Shown here in pieces: positions 9,848 to 19,375 of a stretch of DNA of 64,000 bases (its first letter is position 1; every line of letters begins with the position of its first letter). The position numbers and the translations under genes are program-made. The stretch is from Cellulomonas humilata (GTDB lineage Bacteria > Actinomycetota > Actinomycetes > Actinomycetales > Cellulomonadaceae). The stretch is from assembly GCF_030814415.1 (NCBI RefSeq), contig NZ_JAUSVB010000006.1:124001-188000 (forward strand). Direction: 5' to 3'. A model generated the notes under the pieces. That model was given only the letters and a program-made list of their open reading frames with translations, made no database searches and had not been told where the DNA came from.

Positions 9848-10660
9848 ATGAAGGTGGCAGGGACGACCGTCGTGGTGACGGGCGCCGGCGACGGCATCGG
9901 CCGCGAGCTGGTGTTCGGGCTGCTCTCGCGAGGGGCCAGGGTTGCCGCGGTGAGTCGGACCGCCGAGCACCTGGAGGAGACCGTGGCCCGGGCGGGTCGG
10001 GCGGGCGACCGTCTCTCCGTCCACGTCGTCGACGTCAGCGACCGGGTGGCCGTCGAGGCGCTCCCCGCAGCCGTCGTGGACGAGCACGGGCAGGTCGACG
10101 GCCTCATCAACTGTGCCGGCATCATCCAGCCGTTCGTCCCGCTGCTCGACCTGGGGTACGACGACATCGAGCGGGTGATCGCGGTGAACTTCTGGGGCCC
10201 GGTGCACACGACGAAGGCGTTCCTGCCGCATCTCGTCGCCAGGCCGCGAGCGCACGTGGTCAACGTGTCGAGCATGGGTGCGTTCCTGCCGGTGCCCGGA
10301 CAGACCGTCTACGGGGCGTCGAAGGCGGCCGTGCGCCTTCTCACCGAGGGGCTGCATTCCGAGCTGGCCGGCACCACGGTGTCGGTCACGGTCGTCTTCC
10401 CCGGAGCGACCCGCACGGGAATCGTCGAGAACTCGGGGGTGCGCCCGCCGGAGATCACCGGCGCGGCGGCGCGGAAGGTCGAGAAGATGATGGCGTCGTC
10501 GCCGACGGCCGCGCGCCGCATCCTCGACGGCGTCGAGCGGGACGCCTACCGCGTCACCGTCGGGAAGGACGCGGCCGTCATGGACGTCCTTGCCCGCCTG
10601 GCGCCCGAGCGCGCGGCCCGGTTGGTCCGCACGAGGATGAAGGCGCTGCTCAGCCCGTGA
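9848..10660 (+). CDS. Short-chain dehydrogenase/reductase (SDR)
   Basis: 270 aa classical SDR. The cofactor loop TGAGDGIG, the NCAG-type motif (INCAGII), catalytic Ser in NVSSMGAF and YxxxK as VYGASKAAV are all present. Likely NAD(P)-dependent oxidoreductase acting on an unknown alcohol or ketone in the cytosol. Its stop overlaps the 3' end of the convergent GH9 gene. Confidence 0.88.
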   Translation: MKVAGTTVVVTGAGDGIGRELVFGLLSRGARVAAVSRTAEHLEETVARAGRAGDRLSVHVVDVSDRVAVEALPAAVVDEHGQVDGLINCAGIIQPFVPLLDLGYDDIERVIAVNFWGPVHTTKAFLPHLVARPRAHVVNVSSMGAFLPVPGQTVYGASKAAVRLLTEGLHSELAGTTVSVTVVFPGATRTGIVENSGVRPPEITGAAARKVEKMMASSPTAARRILDGVERDAYRVTVGKDAAVMDVLARLAPERAARLVRTRMKALLSP

Positions 10661-12320
10661 GGAACGCGGCCACCCAGGCGAGCGGTGCGTTCCAGCGGAC
10701 GCACACGTCGTTGGTGACCTCGGACGTGGGTTCGTCGAGGTAGCAGAGCTGCGGTGGCAGCCCGACCAGACGCGTGTCGTAGGGGAAGTCCGGCGCAGGG
10801 ACCGAGTTCGCTCCGCCCGCCAGGGCGCCCGGCGGGGGTGGGGGCATCGCGGGGTCCAGGTCGTGGCCGAACTGCCGGGTGCGCTGGTGGTGGCTGTGGT
10901 CGGCGCCGTAGCCGGTCACGTAGCTCTGCCCGAGCGCGTTGCGGCCCAGCACGTAGTCCACCCCCGTCGCGACGGCGTCGCGGTAGGCGGTCTCACCGGT
11001 GACCAGGTGGGCCACACCCAGCACGACGAGGTTGTTCAGGAGCCGGCCGTTCGACCCCCACCCCCATCCGTCTGCAGGTGCGTAGGGCTGGCCCCACGGC
11101 TGCTGCGCCTGCAGAGCGACGAGCCGGTCGGCGCCGTCGCGCACGCTGTCGACGACCCGGTCGTGGTCGGCCAGACCGCCACCGTGCAGTGCCAGGTCGA
11201 GCCGGGCAGGGGCGCTGACGTCGTTGAAGTCGAAGCCTGCGGCGTCGAACGGGTCCGACGCGTGCTCGGCTGCCCGCAGGACCTCGACCTCGTACGCGTG
11301 GTCCCCGGTCGCGAGCCACAGCTCGGTGGCCGCCCAGTAGAGGTCGTCGCCGACCTCGCCGTCGTCGTACGGTCCCCCGCCGTGGCGGGCGTGGTCGTCC
11401 GGGGCGAGCACGTCGGGGTGCAGCCGGGCGGCGTCATAGGCGGACCGTGCAGCCGTCTCCAGCCGGTGCGCGTAGGTGGGGTCGACCGACCGGAAGTGGC
11501 GTGCGCCGGCCGCCGCGGCGGCAGCCAGGTGGAGCGCCGCGGTGGTCGACGGACGGTGCAGCACGCGCTCGGTCGGGTCGAGGTGCGGCCAGCCCGGCAC
11601 GGGGGACCACGTGGTGCCATGGACACGGTGGAACGCCAGGCCCGCCAGCGGTCGCCCGGGCGGCACCTGCATCCGCAGCAGCCAGTCGAGCTGCCACCGG
11701 CACTCCTCCAAGATGTCGCCACGCCTCGGCACCAGGTCGAGGATGCCCAGCAGCTGCCACACCGCGATCGCCCCGCTGGTGACGTACTTGCCGTAGTCGC
11801 CCGCGTCGTACCAGCCGCCCGACACGTCGTACGTGCCGTCGTCGTGCCAGCCCGGGTAGAGGCGCTGCGCGTCCGGGCCGGTCCAGGCGGGGACGGCGGT
11901 GTCCCGATGGCCGGCCGGGCGTTCGTAGCCCGGGACGAGGATCTCGGTGCCCGACCGCATCAGGGAGAAGAAGCGCAGGGCGTCGTCGCGCAGGTCGGCG
12001 TGCAACCGGGCGCCCACCCGGAACGGGTGGCTGCGCGACGGCGGCGCCTCGACGCGGAACGTGCCCTCGCCCAGCGCGCCGAGGTCGAGCACGTGCACGG
12101 GGAGGCCGGAGGTGGGCTCGGGTCGGTCCGGCCAGGGCGCTGACCTGCCCTCGTGGGCGACGAGTCCGTCATCGCGCACGACGGTGAACGCGACCGGATC
12201 GACGTCGGCCGAGACGAGTGTCGCTCGCATCGGCAGGCCCGGGACGTACCCGAGCTGGTTGACCCGCACGGCCGGGCGTCCGGCGACGATGTCCTGCACC
12301 GACCACGCCGGAAAGGTCAC
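10650..12320 (-). CDS. GH9 family glycoside hydrolase without signal peptide (probable cytosolic cellodextrinase)
   Basis: 556 aa from the GTG at 12320, which forms a GTGA overlap with the stop of the sigma factor gene. No signal peptide and no CBM, unlike the modular GH9 at 41299. An N-terminal Ig-like domain (AVRVNQLGYVPG) precedes the (alpha/alpha)6 barrel. The catalytic base motif WYDAGDYGKYV is intact (D172, D175) and HHQR matches the GH9 histidine region. In the C-terminal signature the usual NE is ND: D538 stands where the acid/base Glu is expected, with E534 four residues before it. Likely acts on imported cello-oligosaccharides; activity depends on that residue. Confidence 0.88.
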   Translation of the reverse strand: MTFPAWSVQDIVAGRPAVRVNQLGYVPGLPMRATLVSADVDPVAFTVVRDDGLVAHEGRSAPWPDRPEPTSGLPVHVLDLGALGEGTFRVEAPPSRSHPFRVGARLHADLRDDALRFFSLMRSGTEILVPGYERPAGHRDTAVPAWTGPDAQRLYPGWHDDGTYDVSGGWYDAGDYGKYVTSGAIAVWQLLGILDLVPRRGDILEECRWQLDWLLRMQVPPGRPLAGLAFHRVHGTTWSPVPGWPHLDPTERVLHRPSTTAALHLAAAAAAGARHFRSVDPTYAHRLETAARSAYDAARLHPDVLAPDDHARHGGGPYDDGEVGDDLYWAATELWLATGDHAYEVEVLRAAEHASDPFDAAGFDFNDVSAPARLDLALHGGGLADHDRVVDSVRDGADRLVALQAQQPWGQPYAPADGWGWGSNGRLLNNLVVLGVAHLVTGETAYRDAVATGVDYVLGRNALGQSYVTGYGADHSHHQRTRQFGHDLDPAMPPPPPGALAGGANSVPAPDFPYDTRLVGLPPQLCYLDEPTSEVTNDVCVRWNAPLAWVAAFLTG

Positions 12321-13516
12321 GCGGACCCCCCGGCGAGCCGGGCCACCTGCGCGTCGAGGTACCGGCGTTCCGCGACGTTCGTCGCCCGGCCCGCCGCGCG
12401 ACGGTAGTGGGTGAGGGCCAGCTCGTGGTCGCCCGCCAGCTCGTGCAGGTGTGCCTTGAGCTGGTCGACGCGGGGGAGCGTGCCGTCGACGCCGTCCAGG
12501 ACCGCCAGGCCCACAGCCGGCCCGTGCACCATCGCGGTCGCGACCGCCCGGTTGAGGGTCACCACGGGGCTGCCCGTCATCCGCTCCAGCAGCTCGTACA
12601 GCGCGAGGATCTGCGGCCAGTCCGTCGCGTCCGCGCTGCGCGCCCGGTCGTGGATCGCCGCGATCGCCGCCTGCAGCTGGTACTCGCCGACGGCTCCTCG
12701 ACCGATCGCGCCGTCGAGCAGCGCGGTCCCCTCGGCGACCCGCGCGTGGTCCCACAAGCCTCGGTCCTGGTCGGCCAGCGTCACCGGGGTGCCCGACGCA
12801 TCGGTGCGGGCGGGACGTCGGGCGTCCGTCAGGAGCACCAGGGCGAGCAGGCCGGCCACCTCGGGGTCGTCGTCGGCAGCCTGCACGAGCCGCGCGAGAC
12901 GGATCGCCTCGTCGGACAGGTCGACGCGCGTGAGGTCGTCGCCGGCGCTGCCGGTGTAGCCCTCGTTGAACATCAGGTAGAGGACGCGCAGGACGCTGCG
13001 GAGCCGGTCGGCGCGCTCGTCGGGCGACGGCATCGAGAAGCGTTCACCCGCGACCCGCTGCTTGGCCCGGCTGATCCGCTGCGCCATCGTCGCCTCGGGC
13101 ACGAGGAAGGCGCGGGCGATCTCCGCGGTGGTCAGCCCGCCGACCGCGCGCAGGGTCAGCGCGATCGCGGACGTGGGCGAGAGCACCGGGTGACAGCACA
13201 GGAACAGCACGGTCAGGGTGTCGTCGTCCTGGGCCGCGCCGCCTGCCGACGGCTCCGATGCGACCCGGACCTCCCGGTCGCGGCGCGCGGTGTCGCTGCG
13301 CCACTGGTCGACCATCCGTCGCGACGCCGTCTGCAGCAGCCAGCCGCGGGGCTGCGCGGGGATACCGTCCGCCGACCAGTGCCGGGCGGCGGCGATCAGT
13401 GCCTCCTGCACCGCGTCCTCGGCCGCGTCGAAGTCCCCCCACCGGCGGGCGAGCGTGCCGAGGACCTGCGGCGCCAGCTCGCGCAGCAGGTCCTCGACGT
13501 CGCTCGGGACGTTCAG
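12317..13516 (-). CDS. ECF sigma factor, ECF42-like (with C-terminal TPR-like extension)
   Basis: About 399 aa. Region 2 reads GDFDAAEDAVQEALIAAARHW and region 4 LTTAEIARAFLVPEATMAQRISRAKQ. The ~200-residue C-terminal extension (DUF6596/TPR-like) is characteristic of ECF42 sigma factors, which are typically encoded next to a YCII (DGPF) protein, as here. Start is uncertain: homologues begin near VEDLLRELAPQ, but the only ATG, GTG or TTG in frame upstream is at 13711, deep inside the YCII gene. The CTG at 13516 overlaps the YCII stop as CTGA and is placed here as the likely start. Overlaps the GH9 gene downstream. Confidence 0.82.
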   Translation of the reverse strand: MNVPSDVEDLLRELAPQVLGTLARRWGDFDAAEDAVQEALIAAARHWSADGIPAQPRGWLLQTASRRMVDQWRSDTARRDREVRVASEPSAGGAAQDDDTLTVLFLCCHPVLSPTSAIALTLRAVGGLTTAEIARAFLVPEATMAQRISRAKQRVAGERFSMPSPDERADRLRSVLRVLYLMFNEGYTGSAGDDLTRVDLSDEAIRLARLVQAADDDPEVAGLLALVLLTDARRPARTDASGTPVTLADQDRGLWDHARVAEGTALLDGAIGRGAVGEYQLQAAIAAIHDRARSADATDWPQILALYELLERMTGSPVVTLNRAVATAMVHGPAVGLAVLDGVDGTLPRVDQLKAHLHELAGDHELALTHYRRAAGRATNVAERRYLDAQVARLAGGSA

Positions 13517-13953
13517 CGCGGGTTGCTCGCCGTCTCGAGGTACGCGTTCATCTCCTCGACGCCCGACGGGCCGTCGTCCATGATCCGGCGCACCTGGATG
13601 GGCTGCTGCGTCGGGACCCCGCCGCGCCCCGGCACCGCGGAGACGAGCCCCGCGATCTCGAGCGCGCGCTCCTCGGAGTCGACGTCGACGATCTGGTAGC
13701 CCGCGATCCACTCCTTGAACTCCTGGAACGGACCGTCCGTGATCACCGGAGTGACCCCGTCCGATCTCACGACCTTGGCCAGGTCGGGCCCGGTCAGGAC
13801 CTCGCCGCCCACCAGCTCCCCGTTGGCGGTGAGCTCAGCGTTCAGGCGCCCGTAGTAGTTGAGGTGCGCGGCGACCTCGTCGTCAGTCCACTCCGACATC
13901 GGCGACTCGTCGGGACCGCTCTGGAAGTCCACGATCAGCAGGTACTTGGCCAT
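13513..13953 (-). CDS. YCII (DGPF) domain protein
   Basis: 146 aa, ATG at 13953 with AGGAG upstream. Contains the YCII fold with ITDGPFQEFKEWIAGYQIVDVDS, the DGPF motif that names the family. Partner of the ECF42-type sigma factor immediately downstream; the pair is common in actinobacteria but the biochemical role of the DGPF protein is not established. Confidence 0.9.
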   Translation of the reverse strand: MAKYLLIVDFQSGPDESPMSEWTDDEVAAHLNYYGRLNAELTANGELVGGEVLTGPDLAKVVRSDGVTPVITDGPFQEFKEWIAGYQIVDVDSEERALEIAGLVSAVPGRGGVPTQQPIQVRRIMDDGPSGVEEMNAYLETASNPR

Positions 13954-14051
13954 GACTGCTCCTTCTCCGTCGTGCCCAGACTGGCACTGTCACTCGAAGA
14001 ACGGAGCCCGGCCGCGTTCCTCTACGTGCCGGGCCGGAGTAGGTTCCGCGC

Positions 14052-14402
14052 ATGGACCCCTCGTCCTCGACCCGGATGCCCGGCCGGCTGGTGCCCGCCG
14101 GTGGCGGTCATGTGCCCGTGCGCGTGCGGGGCTTCGTCGAGGACGCCGCACCGGCGCGCGCCCACCGGTCGGAGCGCGGGTTCGCCGTCGTGCTGGCGCG
14201 CAGCGAGCACGACGTGGTCAAGGTCGTCGACGGCTCCACGGTCCTCGGCTACCTGCCCGAGGGGTGGTCGCAGGTGGTCGACTTCGAGCTGTGGTCGGCC
14301 GAGCAGGCGGGCGAGCCGGCGGTGGCGCGAGCGGTCCTCGAGGGTGCCCGCGGCGAGCGCGACCTGTTCGTCATGCTGAGCTGGCCCCGCCGCCGCGCCT
14401 GA
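14052..14402 (+). CDS. Hypothetical protein, HIRAN-like?
   Basis: 116 aa. Pro/Arg-rich N-terminus, then a small alpha/beta region (RGFAVVLARSEHDVVKVVDGSTVLGYLPEG). The V-x-GYLP pattern is reminiscent of HIRAN or other small nucleic-acid binding beta-barrels, but this is only an impression. Convergent with the MBL gene, ending 4 nt from it. Confidence 0.6.
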   Translation: MDPSSSTRMPGRLVPAGGGHVPVRVRGFVEDAAPARAHRSERGFAVVLARSEHDVVKVVDGSTVLGYLPEGWSQVVDFELWSAEQAGEPAVARAVLEGARGERDLFVMLSWPRRRA

Positions 14403-14406
14403 GCCG

Positions 14407-15189
14407 CTACACCTCCACGGCCTGCGGCTTCCCCCGCTCGGCCCATACGGTGCTCCCGCCGTCGGGCGCGAGCTCCGGTCGCTGCAGCGCCGCGGCGCTG
14501 TCCAGGAAGTGCGACCACCCCTCGTGGTGCACCGGCAGCACCGTGCGCGGCCGCAGCTCCCGGCACAGCTCGCGCCCGTCCACGACCGTCATCGTGTAGC
14601 GCAGCGGGCCGGTCGTGGGGAACCGGACCCCGCCGAGGTGCAGGACCACCGTGCCCACCTGCAGCCGCTCGGGGACCCGACGCACCTCGGAGGTCAGCAC
14701 CGTGTCTCCGGTCACCCACACCGCGCCGTGCTGCTGGCCCTCCCACGTGAGGCCGAAGCCGGTGACCGCCCCGATGATCGCTCGAGCGCCGACCGGTCCG
14801 TGGCGGCCGGGGGTCGCCGTGACCGTCAGAGTCGGACGGTCGGGGTGGGTCAGCGTCGTCGTCTCCCACGGGTGCAGGCCCTGCGCGGGGGCACCGAGCC
14901 GACGCGCCCCCGGCACGGTGGTCAGCACCGCGGGGACGCCGGCCAGCATCGCGCGGCCCGCGTCGTCGAGGTTGTCCGCGTGGTGGTCGTGGCTGAGCAG
15001 GACCGCGTCGACCTCGCCGACCTCCTCCACCGACAGCGCAGGACCGGTCGTCTTGCGCGACGACGTCCCCCAGCCGAACTTGTAGGTCCGGCCGGGGGCG
15101 TCGAACGTCGGGTCGGTCAGGATGCGCCAGCCGTCGACCTCGAGGAGCGCCGTCGGGCCGCCGATGTGCGTGAACGTCAGCGTCGACAC
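14407..15189 (-). CDS. MBL-fold metal-dependent hydrolase (UlaG/YtnP-like)
   Basis: 260 aa using the GTG at 15189, two bases after the upstream stop. The metallo-beta-lactamase motif appears as SHDHHADNLD (HxHxDH variant), with a further TGDT and PVHHEGW supplying later metal ligands. Belongs to the L-ascorbate-6-phosphate lactonase-like branch; substrate not predictable. In an operon with the alpha/beta hydrolase. Confidence 0.85.
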   Translation of the reverse strand: MSTLTFTHIGGPTALLEVDGWRILTDPTFDAPGRTYKFGWGTSSRKTTGPALSVEEVGEVDAVLLSHDHHADNLDDAGRAMLAGVPAVLTTVPGARRLGAPAQGLHPWETTTLTHPDRPTLTVTATPGRHGPVGARAIIGAVTGFGLTWEGQQHGAVWVTGDTVLTSEVRRVPERLQVGTVVLHLGGVRFPTTGPLRYTMTVVDGRELCRELRPRTVLPVHHEGWSHFLDSAAALQRPELAPDGGSTVWAERGKPQAVEV

Positions 15190-15191
15190 CG

Positions 15192-16016
15192 TCAGGCGGA
15201 CGTGACGTTCGAGGTGGCGTGGGCGAGCGCCCACTCCAGGGCGCGGTCGGCGATCTCCTCCCAGCCGGGCCCGGCGACCATGAGGTGCGGACGGCCGTCG
15301 TAGGTCTCGTGCTCGGTGACGGTGCCCTCACCCTTGTAGTGCTTGGCGTTCGACGCCTGCACTGACGGCGGCATGATGTGGTCCTCCGAGCCGGACAGGA
15401 ACAGCAGCGGCACCCGGTTCGGGTTCTTGAAGTCGACCCACGCGTCCTGGTGGCCGGGCTGCACGTTCGCCAGCACGGAGTCGATGAGCACGCGGCCCGA
15501 CGCGGGGATGTGGTACCGGTCGTAGAAGTACTGCGACTCCTCCGGCGTGTACGTGTTGGTGAACGCGTACGTCCACTCCTCGAACGACAGGCCGACCGCG
15601 CGGTGGTGGTTCGCGGGGTTCTTCACGACGGGGAACACCGACTTGAGCTGCGACCACGGGGTGACGAGCACCCCCTCGACCGGCGCCGAGTTCAGCGCGA
15701 CCGCGGCGCTGCCGTGCCCGCGGTCCAGCATCAGCTGCAGGAACGTCCCGCCCGCGGAGTGGCCCATCAGGATCGGCTTGGTGGGCGTGTCCAGCGAGCC
15801 GATGAACTCGTCGAGGTGGTTCGCGATCGCCTCGACCGTGAGGTTCGCGATGGGCGTCGGGTCGGCCCGCAGCGCCTCGACCTCCACCTCGAAGCCCGGG
15901 TAGCCGGGCGTGTGGACCGTGTAGCCCTTGGCCTCGTAGTGCGCCTTCCAGCCCTCCCAGGAGCGGGGCGTGACCCAGAAGCCGTGGATGAGCACGATCG
16001 TGTCGGGAGCGGTCAT
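15192..16016 (-). CDS. Alpha/beta hydrolase
   Basis: 274 aa. Oxyanion region LIHGFW, nucleophile elbow GHSAGG, a late acid loop SGSEDHIMPP and a His in GRPHLMVAG complete a Ser-Asp-His triad. No signal peptide, so probably cytosolic. Operon with the MBL hydrolase that follows with a 2-nt gap. Confidence 0.9.
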   Translation of the reverse strand: MTAPDTIVLIHGFWVTPRSWEGWKAHYEAKGYTVHTPGYPGFEVEVEALRADPTPIANLTVEAIANHLDEFIGSLDTPTKPILMGHSAGGTFLQLMLDRGHGSAAVALNSAPVEGVLVTPWSQLKSVFPVVKNPANHHRAVGLSFEEWTYAFTNTYTPEESQYFYDRYHIPASGRVLIDSVLANVQPGHQDAWVDFKNPNRVPLLFLSGSEDHIMPPSVQASNAKHYKGEGTVTEHETYDGRPHLMVAGPGWEEIADRALEWALAHATSNVTSA

Positions 16017-16075
16017 GACGCCACCTCGTTCCTCGTCGCCTGTCCGGTTCGTCCGACCGGTTGATCAGCACTGTG

Positions 16076-16110
16076 GCACCCACAGACCACGCGCGGTGGT
16101 CTGTGGGTGC
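16076..16110. terminator. Strong hairpin terminator after the VOC gene
   Basis: Perfect 15-bp arms (GCACCCACAGACCAC and complement) around GCGCG. It lies 32 nt downstream of the VOC stop at 16143 and upstream of the alpha/beta hydrolase, so it separates the two minus-strand units. Confidence 0.8.
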
Positions 16111-16142
16111 ACAGATCTGGTGCTGGTGTGCAGGTCAGCGGG

Positions 16143-16568
16143 CTACGACGCGGTGTGCTCGGCGACGACGTCGAGCACCCAGACCACACCGAACCGGTCC
16201 CGGAGCATGCCGTAGAGCGGCGACCACCCGGCGGGAGCGAGCTCCTGCACGACCGTCGCGCCCGCGGACAGGCCCGTCCAGCAGGCAGTGATCTCGTCGG
16301 CGTCGGTACCGCGCACGGACACGAACACCGCGTTGACGCCCGGCTCGTACGGGAGGCGGCCGGGGACGTCGTAGGCCATGACGTGGAAGCCGTCGTCGGA
16401 CCGGACCTGGCCCCACATGATCTGCTCGGCCTCCGCGGGGTCCTGCGCGCTGTGCGCGTCCTGGTAGGTGACGAGGACGATCTCTCCGCCGAAGACAGAC
16501 CGGTAGAGCTCCAGCGCCGCGCGGGCGTCGCCACGGAAGTTCAGGTGGGTGGTGGTCGTGATGGTCAC
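16143..16568 (-). CDS. VOC family protein (PhnB-like glyoxalase fold)
   Basis: 141 aa from GTG 16568 with GAGGAC upstream. LNFRGDARAALELYRSVFGGEI is the classic PhnB/3-demethylubiquinone-type start; MWGQVRSDDGFHVMAYD and RFGVVWVLDV complete the two beta-alpha-beta modules. Function unknown beyond the fold. Divergent from the WYL regulator, which may control it. Confidence 0.88.
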   Translation of the reverse strand: MTITTTTHLNFRGDARAALELYRSVFGGEIVLVTYQDAHSAQDPAEAEQIMWGQVRSDDGFHVMAYDVPGRLPYEPGVNAVFVSVRGTDADEITACWTGLSAGATVVQELAPAGWSPLYGMLRDRFGVVWVLDVVAEHTAS

Positions 16569-16651
16569 GGGAAGTCCTCTCGGTTGATGACAGGACGACG
16601 CTATGAGCCATTGCGGCCACTTCCTGTCCGCGATGATGGGAGCCTGGACGC

Positions 16652-17614
16652 ATGGCGAACACGAGCTCGCGGACCCTGCGGCTGCTGTCGTTACTGCAGG
16701 CCCGCCGGTACTGGCCGGGGCCCCGGCTCGCGGACGAGCTGGGCGTCTCGGCGCGGACGCTGCGCCGGGACGTCGACCGGCTGCGCGAGCTCGGCTACCC
16801 GGTCGACGCCCAGCCGGGGGTCGACGGCGGGTACGCGCTCGCGGCCGGGGCGTCGTTGCCGCCGCTCGTGGTGGACGACGACGAGGCGATGGCGCTGGCG
16901 GTCGCCATCCAGTCCCACCTGGCCACGGGCGACGGCGGCGATGCTGCGCTGCGCGCACTGACGAAGGTCGTGCAGGTGATGCCGCGACGGCTGCGCGCGC
17001 GTCTCGACGCGGTCCGCTCCTCCACGACGCCCGCCCCGTGGAGCGCCGACGTCGTCGCGCCGGTCGACCACGCCGTCCTGTCGACCCTCGCGCTCGGCTG
17101 TCGCGACCGGGAGCGGGTCCGCTTCGACTACGTGGCGGCCGCCGGTTCGGCGTCCTCCCGGCTGGTCGAGCCTGCACAGCTCGTCGCGCTCGGGCGGCGG
17201 TGGTACCTCGTCGGCTACGACCTCGACCGGCACGACTGGCGGACCTTCCGCATCGACCGGATCGGCACAGCCGACAGCACCGGCACCTCGTTCGCGCCGC
17301 GGACGCCGCCGTTCGACGACGTCGCCGCCTTCGTCCGCACCCGCGTCCTCGGCGACTCCGCGGGCGGACGGCACCAGGTCGAGGTGGTGGTCGAGGCGTC
17401 GGCCGACGTCGTCCGCGGGGTGGTCGGACGCTGGGCCGACGTGCGAGCGGACTCCCCGGCGCGCTGCACGATGACGATGGAGACGGACTCGCTCGAGGGG
17501 CCGCTGTTCGCGCTCGGCTCCCTCGGTGCGGAGTTCACGGTGGTCTCGCCGGCGGAGCTGGTGGCTCTGGTCCGGGACTGGGGTGCGCGCTTCGAGCGGG
17601 CCGCGCGCGGCTAG
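16652..17614 (+). CDS. WYL-domain transcriptional regulator (DeoR/YafY type)
   Basis: 320 aa. N-terminal HTH_11 ([42 protein letters not shown]), a linker, then the WYL ligand-binding domain ([23 protein letters not shown]) and a C-terminal WCX-like domain. Likely regulates the divergent VOC gene. Its TAG stop shares bases with the stop of the convergent next gene (CTAG). Confidence 0.92.
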   Translation: MANTSSRTLRLLSLLQARRYWPGPRLADELGVSARTLRRDVDRLRELGYPVDAQPGVDGGYALAAGASLPPLVVDDDEAMALAVAIQSHLATGDGGDAALRALTKVVQVMPRRLRARLDAVRSSTTPAPWSADVVAPVDHAVLSTLALGCRDRERVRFDYVAAAGSASSRLVEPAQLVALGRRWYLVGYDLDRHDWRTFRIDRIGTADSTGTSFAPRTPPFDDVAAFVRTRVLGDSAGGRHQVEVVVEASADVVRGVVGRWADVRADSPARCTMTMETDSLEGPLFALGSLGAEFTVVSPAELVALVRDWGARFERAARG

Positions 17615-18261
17615 ACGGGGTCGAGCCTCGCGTCGTCGACCAGGGCGGCGAGCGCGGGGGCGGTGACGTTGGCACCGAAGGCGGGGGTGCCGGGCTGTAG
17701 GCGCGCACCGGTGCGGAGCGGTCCGACGACGACGGGGTCGAACCCGAGCCGCTCGACGAGCTCGGCGACGGCCGCGGTGTCGTCCGGGTCGTCCCCGGCG
17801 ACGGCGATCGCCTTGCGCCCGGGCGTGCCGGCGGGCCGGGCTTCGCCGTCGAGGTCGTGGTAGCCCATGTGGTTGAACGCCTTCACGACGCGCGACGCGG
17901 GCAGGTACTCCTGGACGAGCTCGCTCGTGGTCGTCCGGGGGTCGGTGAGGTCGTCGCGGATGCCGTCGATCTCCCACCAGTAGTTCATCGCGTCGACGAC
18001 GAGCTTCCCCGCCAGCGCGTCGACGGGGACATTGCGGTACTTGCCGAGGGGGAGCGCGAGGATCACGACGTCCGCCGAGGTGGCCGCGTCGAGGGCGGTG
18101 ACCGCGGCCGCGCCGGGGACGAGGACCTCGACCGTCAGGGCGATCTTCGCCGGGTCGGTCGAGCCCGCCACGAGCACGCGGTAGCCCGCGGCGACGGCCA
18201 GGCGGGCCAGCACCGTGCCGACCTTGCCCGCGCCGAGGATGCCGATCGTGGTGGTCGTCAC
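17611..18261 (-). CDS. NADPH-dependent F420 reductase-like / NAD(P)-binding protein
   Basis: 216 aa. Rossmann start [24 protein letters not shown], then [19 protein letters not shown] and [13 protein letters not shown], as in the F420-dependent NADP reductase/ProC-like family. May supply or use reduced F420 or NADPH. Its ATG overlaps the stop of the luciferase-like monooxygenase gene (ATGA), which could use a reduced flavin or F420. Confidence 0.85.
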   Translation of the reverse strand: MTTTTIGILGAGKVGTVLARLAVAAGYRVLVAGSTDPAKIALTVEVLVPGAAAVTALDAATSADVVILALPLGKYRNVPVDALAGKLVVDAMNYWWEIDGIRDDLTDPRTTTSELVQEYLPASRVVKAFNHMGYHDLDGEARPAGTPGRKAIAVAGDDPDDTAAVAELVERLGFDPVVVGPLRTGARLQPGTPAFGANVTAPALAALVDDARLDPV

Positions 18262-19292
18262 GCGTCCGCCACCAGGTCGCGGACCATCGGGATGACCTTG
18301 GTGCCGTACAGCTCGACGTTGCGCAGGCGGGCGTCGCCCGGCTGGGCGCCCGTGGTGTAGATCAGGTCGAACCGGCCGACCCCGAGCGCGGTGACGGCGC
18401 GGGCGATCTTCTGCGCGACGGTCTGCGGTGACCCGACGTACAAAGAGCCGTACGCGACCTCGGCGTCGAACTCCTCGCGACGCACCGGCGGCCAGCCGCG
18501 CAGCGCGCCGATCCGGTCGCGCTGGGTCCGGTAGTGCGGCCAGAAGATCTCGACGGCCTCCTCGTCGGTGTCCGCGACGAACCCGGGGGAGTGCATGCCG
18601 ACCGGGTGGGCGGTGGTGCCGAACTGCTCGGCCGCCCGCCGGTACAGGTCGAGGTACGGGGCGAAGCGCTGCGGGTCGCCGCCGATGATCGCCAGCATGA
18701 GCGGCATGCCGTACTGGGCTGTGCGCACGACGGACTGCGGGGAGCCGCCGACGCCGACCCAGGTGGTCAGGTGGCCGGACTCGGTCTTGGGGAAGACGTC
18801 AGCGTTCGTCAGGGCCGGGCGCGTGGTGCCGGACCAGGTGACCGGCTGCTCGGTCAGGAGCCGGGAGAACAGCTCGATCTTCTCCTCGAAGAGGAGGTCG
18901 TAGTCGGCCAGGTCGTAGCCGAACAGCGGGAACGACTCGGTGAACGAGCCGCGGCCGAGGATGACCTCCGCGCGGCCGTTCGAGATGGCGTCGAGGGTGG
19001 CGAAGCGCTGGAAGACACGTACCGGGTCGTCGGAGCTGAGCACCGTGACGCCCGAGCCGAGCCGCAGGCGCGAGGTGCGGGCGGCGATCGCCGCCAGCAC
19101 GGTCTCCGGGGACGAGACGGAGTACTCGGGGCGGTGGTGCTCGCCCAGGGCGATGACGTCGACGCCGACCTGGTCGGCCAGGACCGCCTCCTCGACGACC
19201 TGCCGGATCGCGGTGGCATGCGAGACGAGCTCGCCGTCGCTGCCCTGGGGGCGGTCGCCGAACGAGTCCAGGCCGAGCTGGAGGGTGGTCAT
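18258..19292 (-). CDS. LLM class flavin-dependent (luciferase-like) monooxygenase
   Basis: 344 aa from ATG 19292, preceded by GAGGAG. TIM-barrel LLM family: [43 protein letters not shown] in two typical motifs, later [18 protein letters not shown]. Binds FMN or F420; substrate unknown. Forms an operon with the F420/NADPH reductase-like gene. A MarR-like operator lies upstream. Confidence 0.9.
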   Translation of the reverse strand: MTTLQLGLDSFGDRPQGSDGELVSHATAIRQVVEEAVLADQVGVDVIALGEHHRPEYSVSSPETVLAAIAARTSRLRLGSGVTVLSSDDPVRVFQRFATLDAISNGRAEVILGRGSFTESFPLFGYDLADYDLLFEEKIELFSRLLTEQPVTWSGTTRPALTNADVFPKTESGHLTTWVGVGGSPQSVVRTAQYGMPLMLAIIGGDPQRFAPYLDLYRRAAEQFGTTAHPVGMHSPGFVADTDEEAVEIFWPHYRTQRDRIGALRGWPPVRREEFDAEVAYGSLYVGSPQTVAQKIARAVTALGVGRFDLIYTTGAQPGDARLRNVELYGTKVIPMVRDLVADA

Positions 19293-19317
19293 GAGAGTCG
19301 CTCCTCGATGCGTCAGT

Positions 19318-19335
19318 AGTTGACAGTTCAACTGT
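19318..19335. promoter_or_regulatory. MarR-like operator upstream of the LLM monooxygenase
   Basis: AGTTGACAGTTCAACTGT contains two overlapping dyads: AGTTGA-CAGT-TCAACT and ACAGTT-C-AACTGT. It lies 26 bp upstream of the monooxygenase start in an AT-richer patch. The form fits MarR-family sites. The regulator is not adjacent; a MarR gene lies at 21072. Confidence 0.5.
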
Positions 19336-19375
19336 ACTCGGACGCGATCGATTCCTGCCGGTGGTAGGAACGGGT

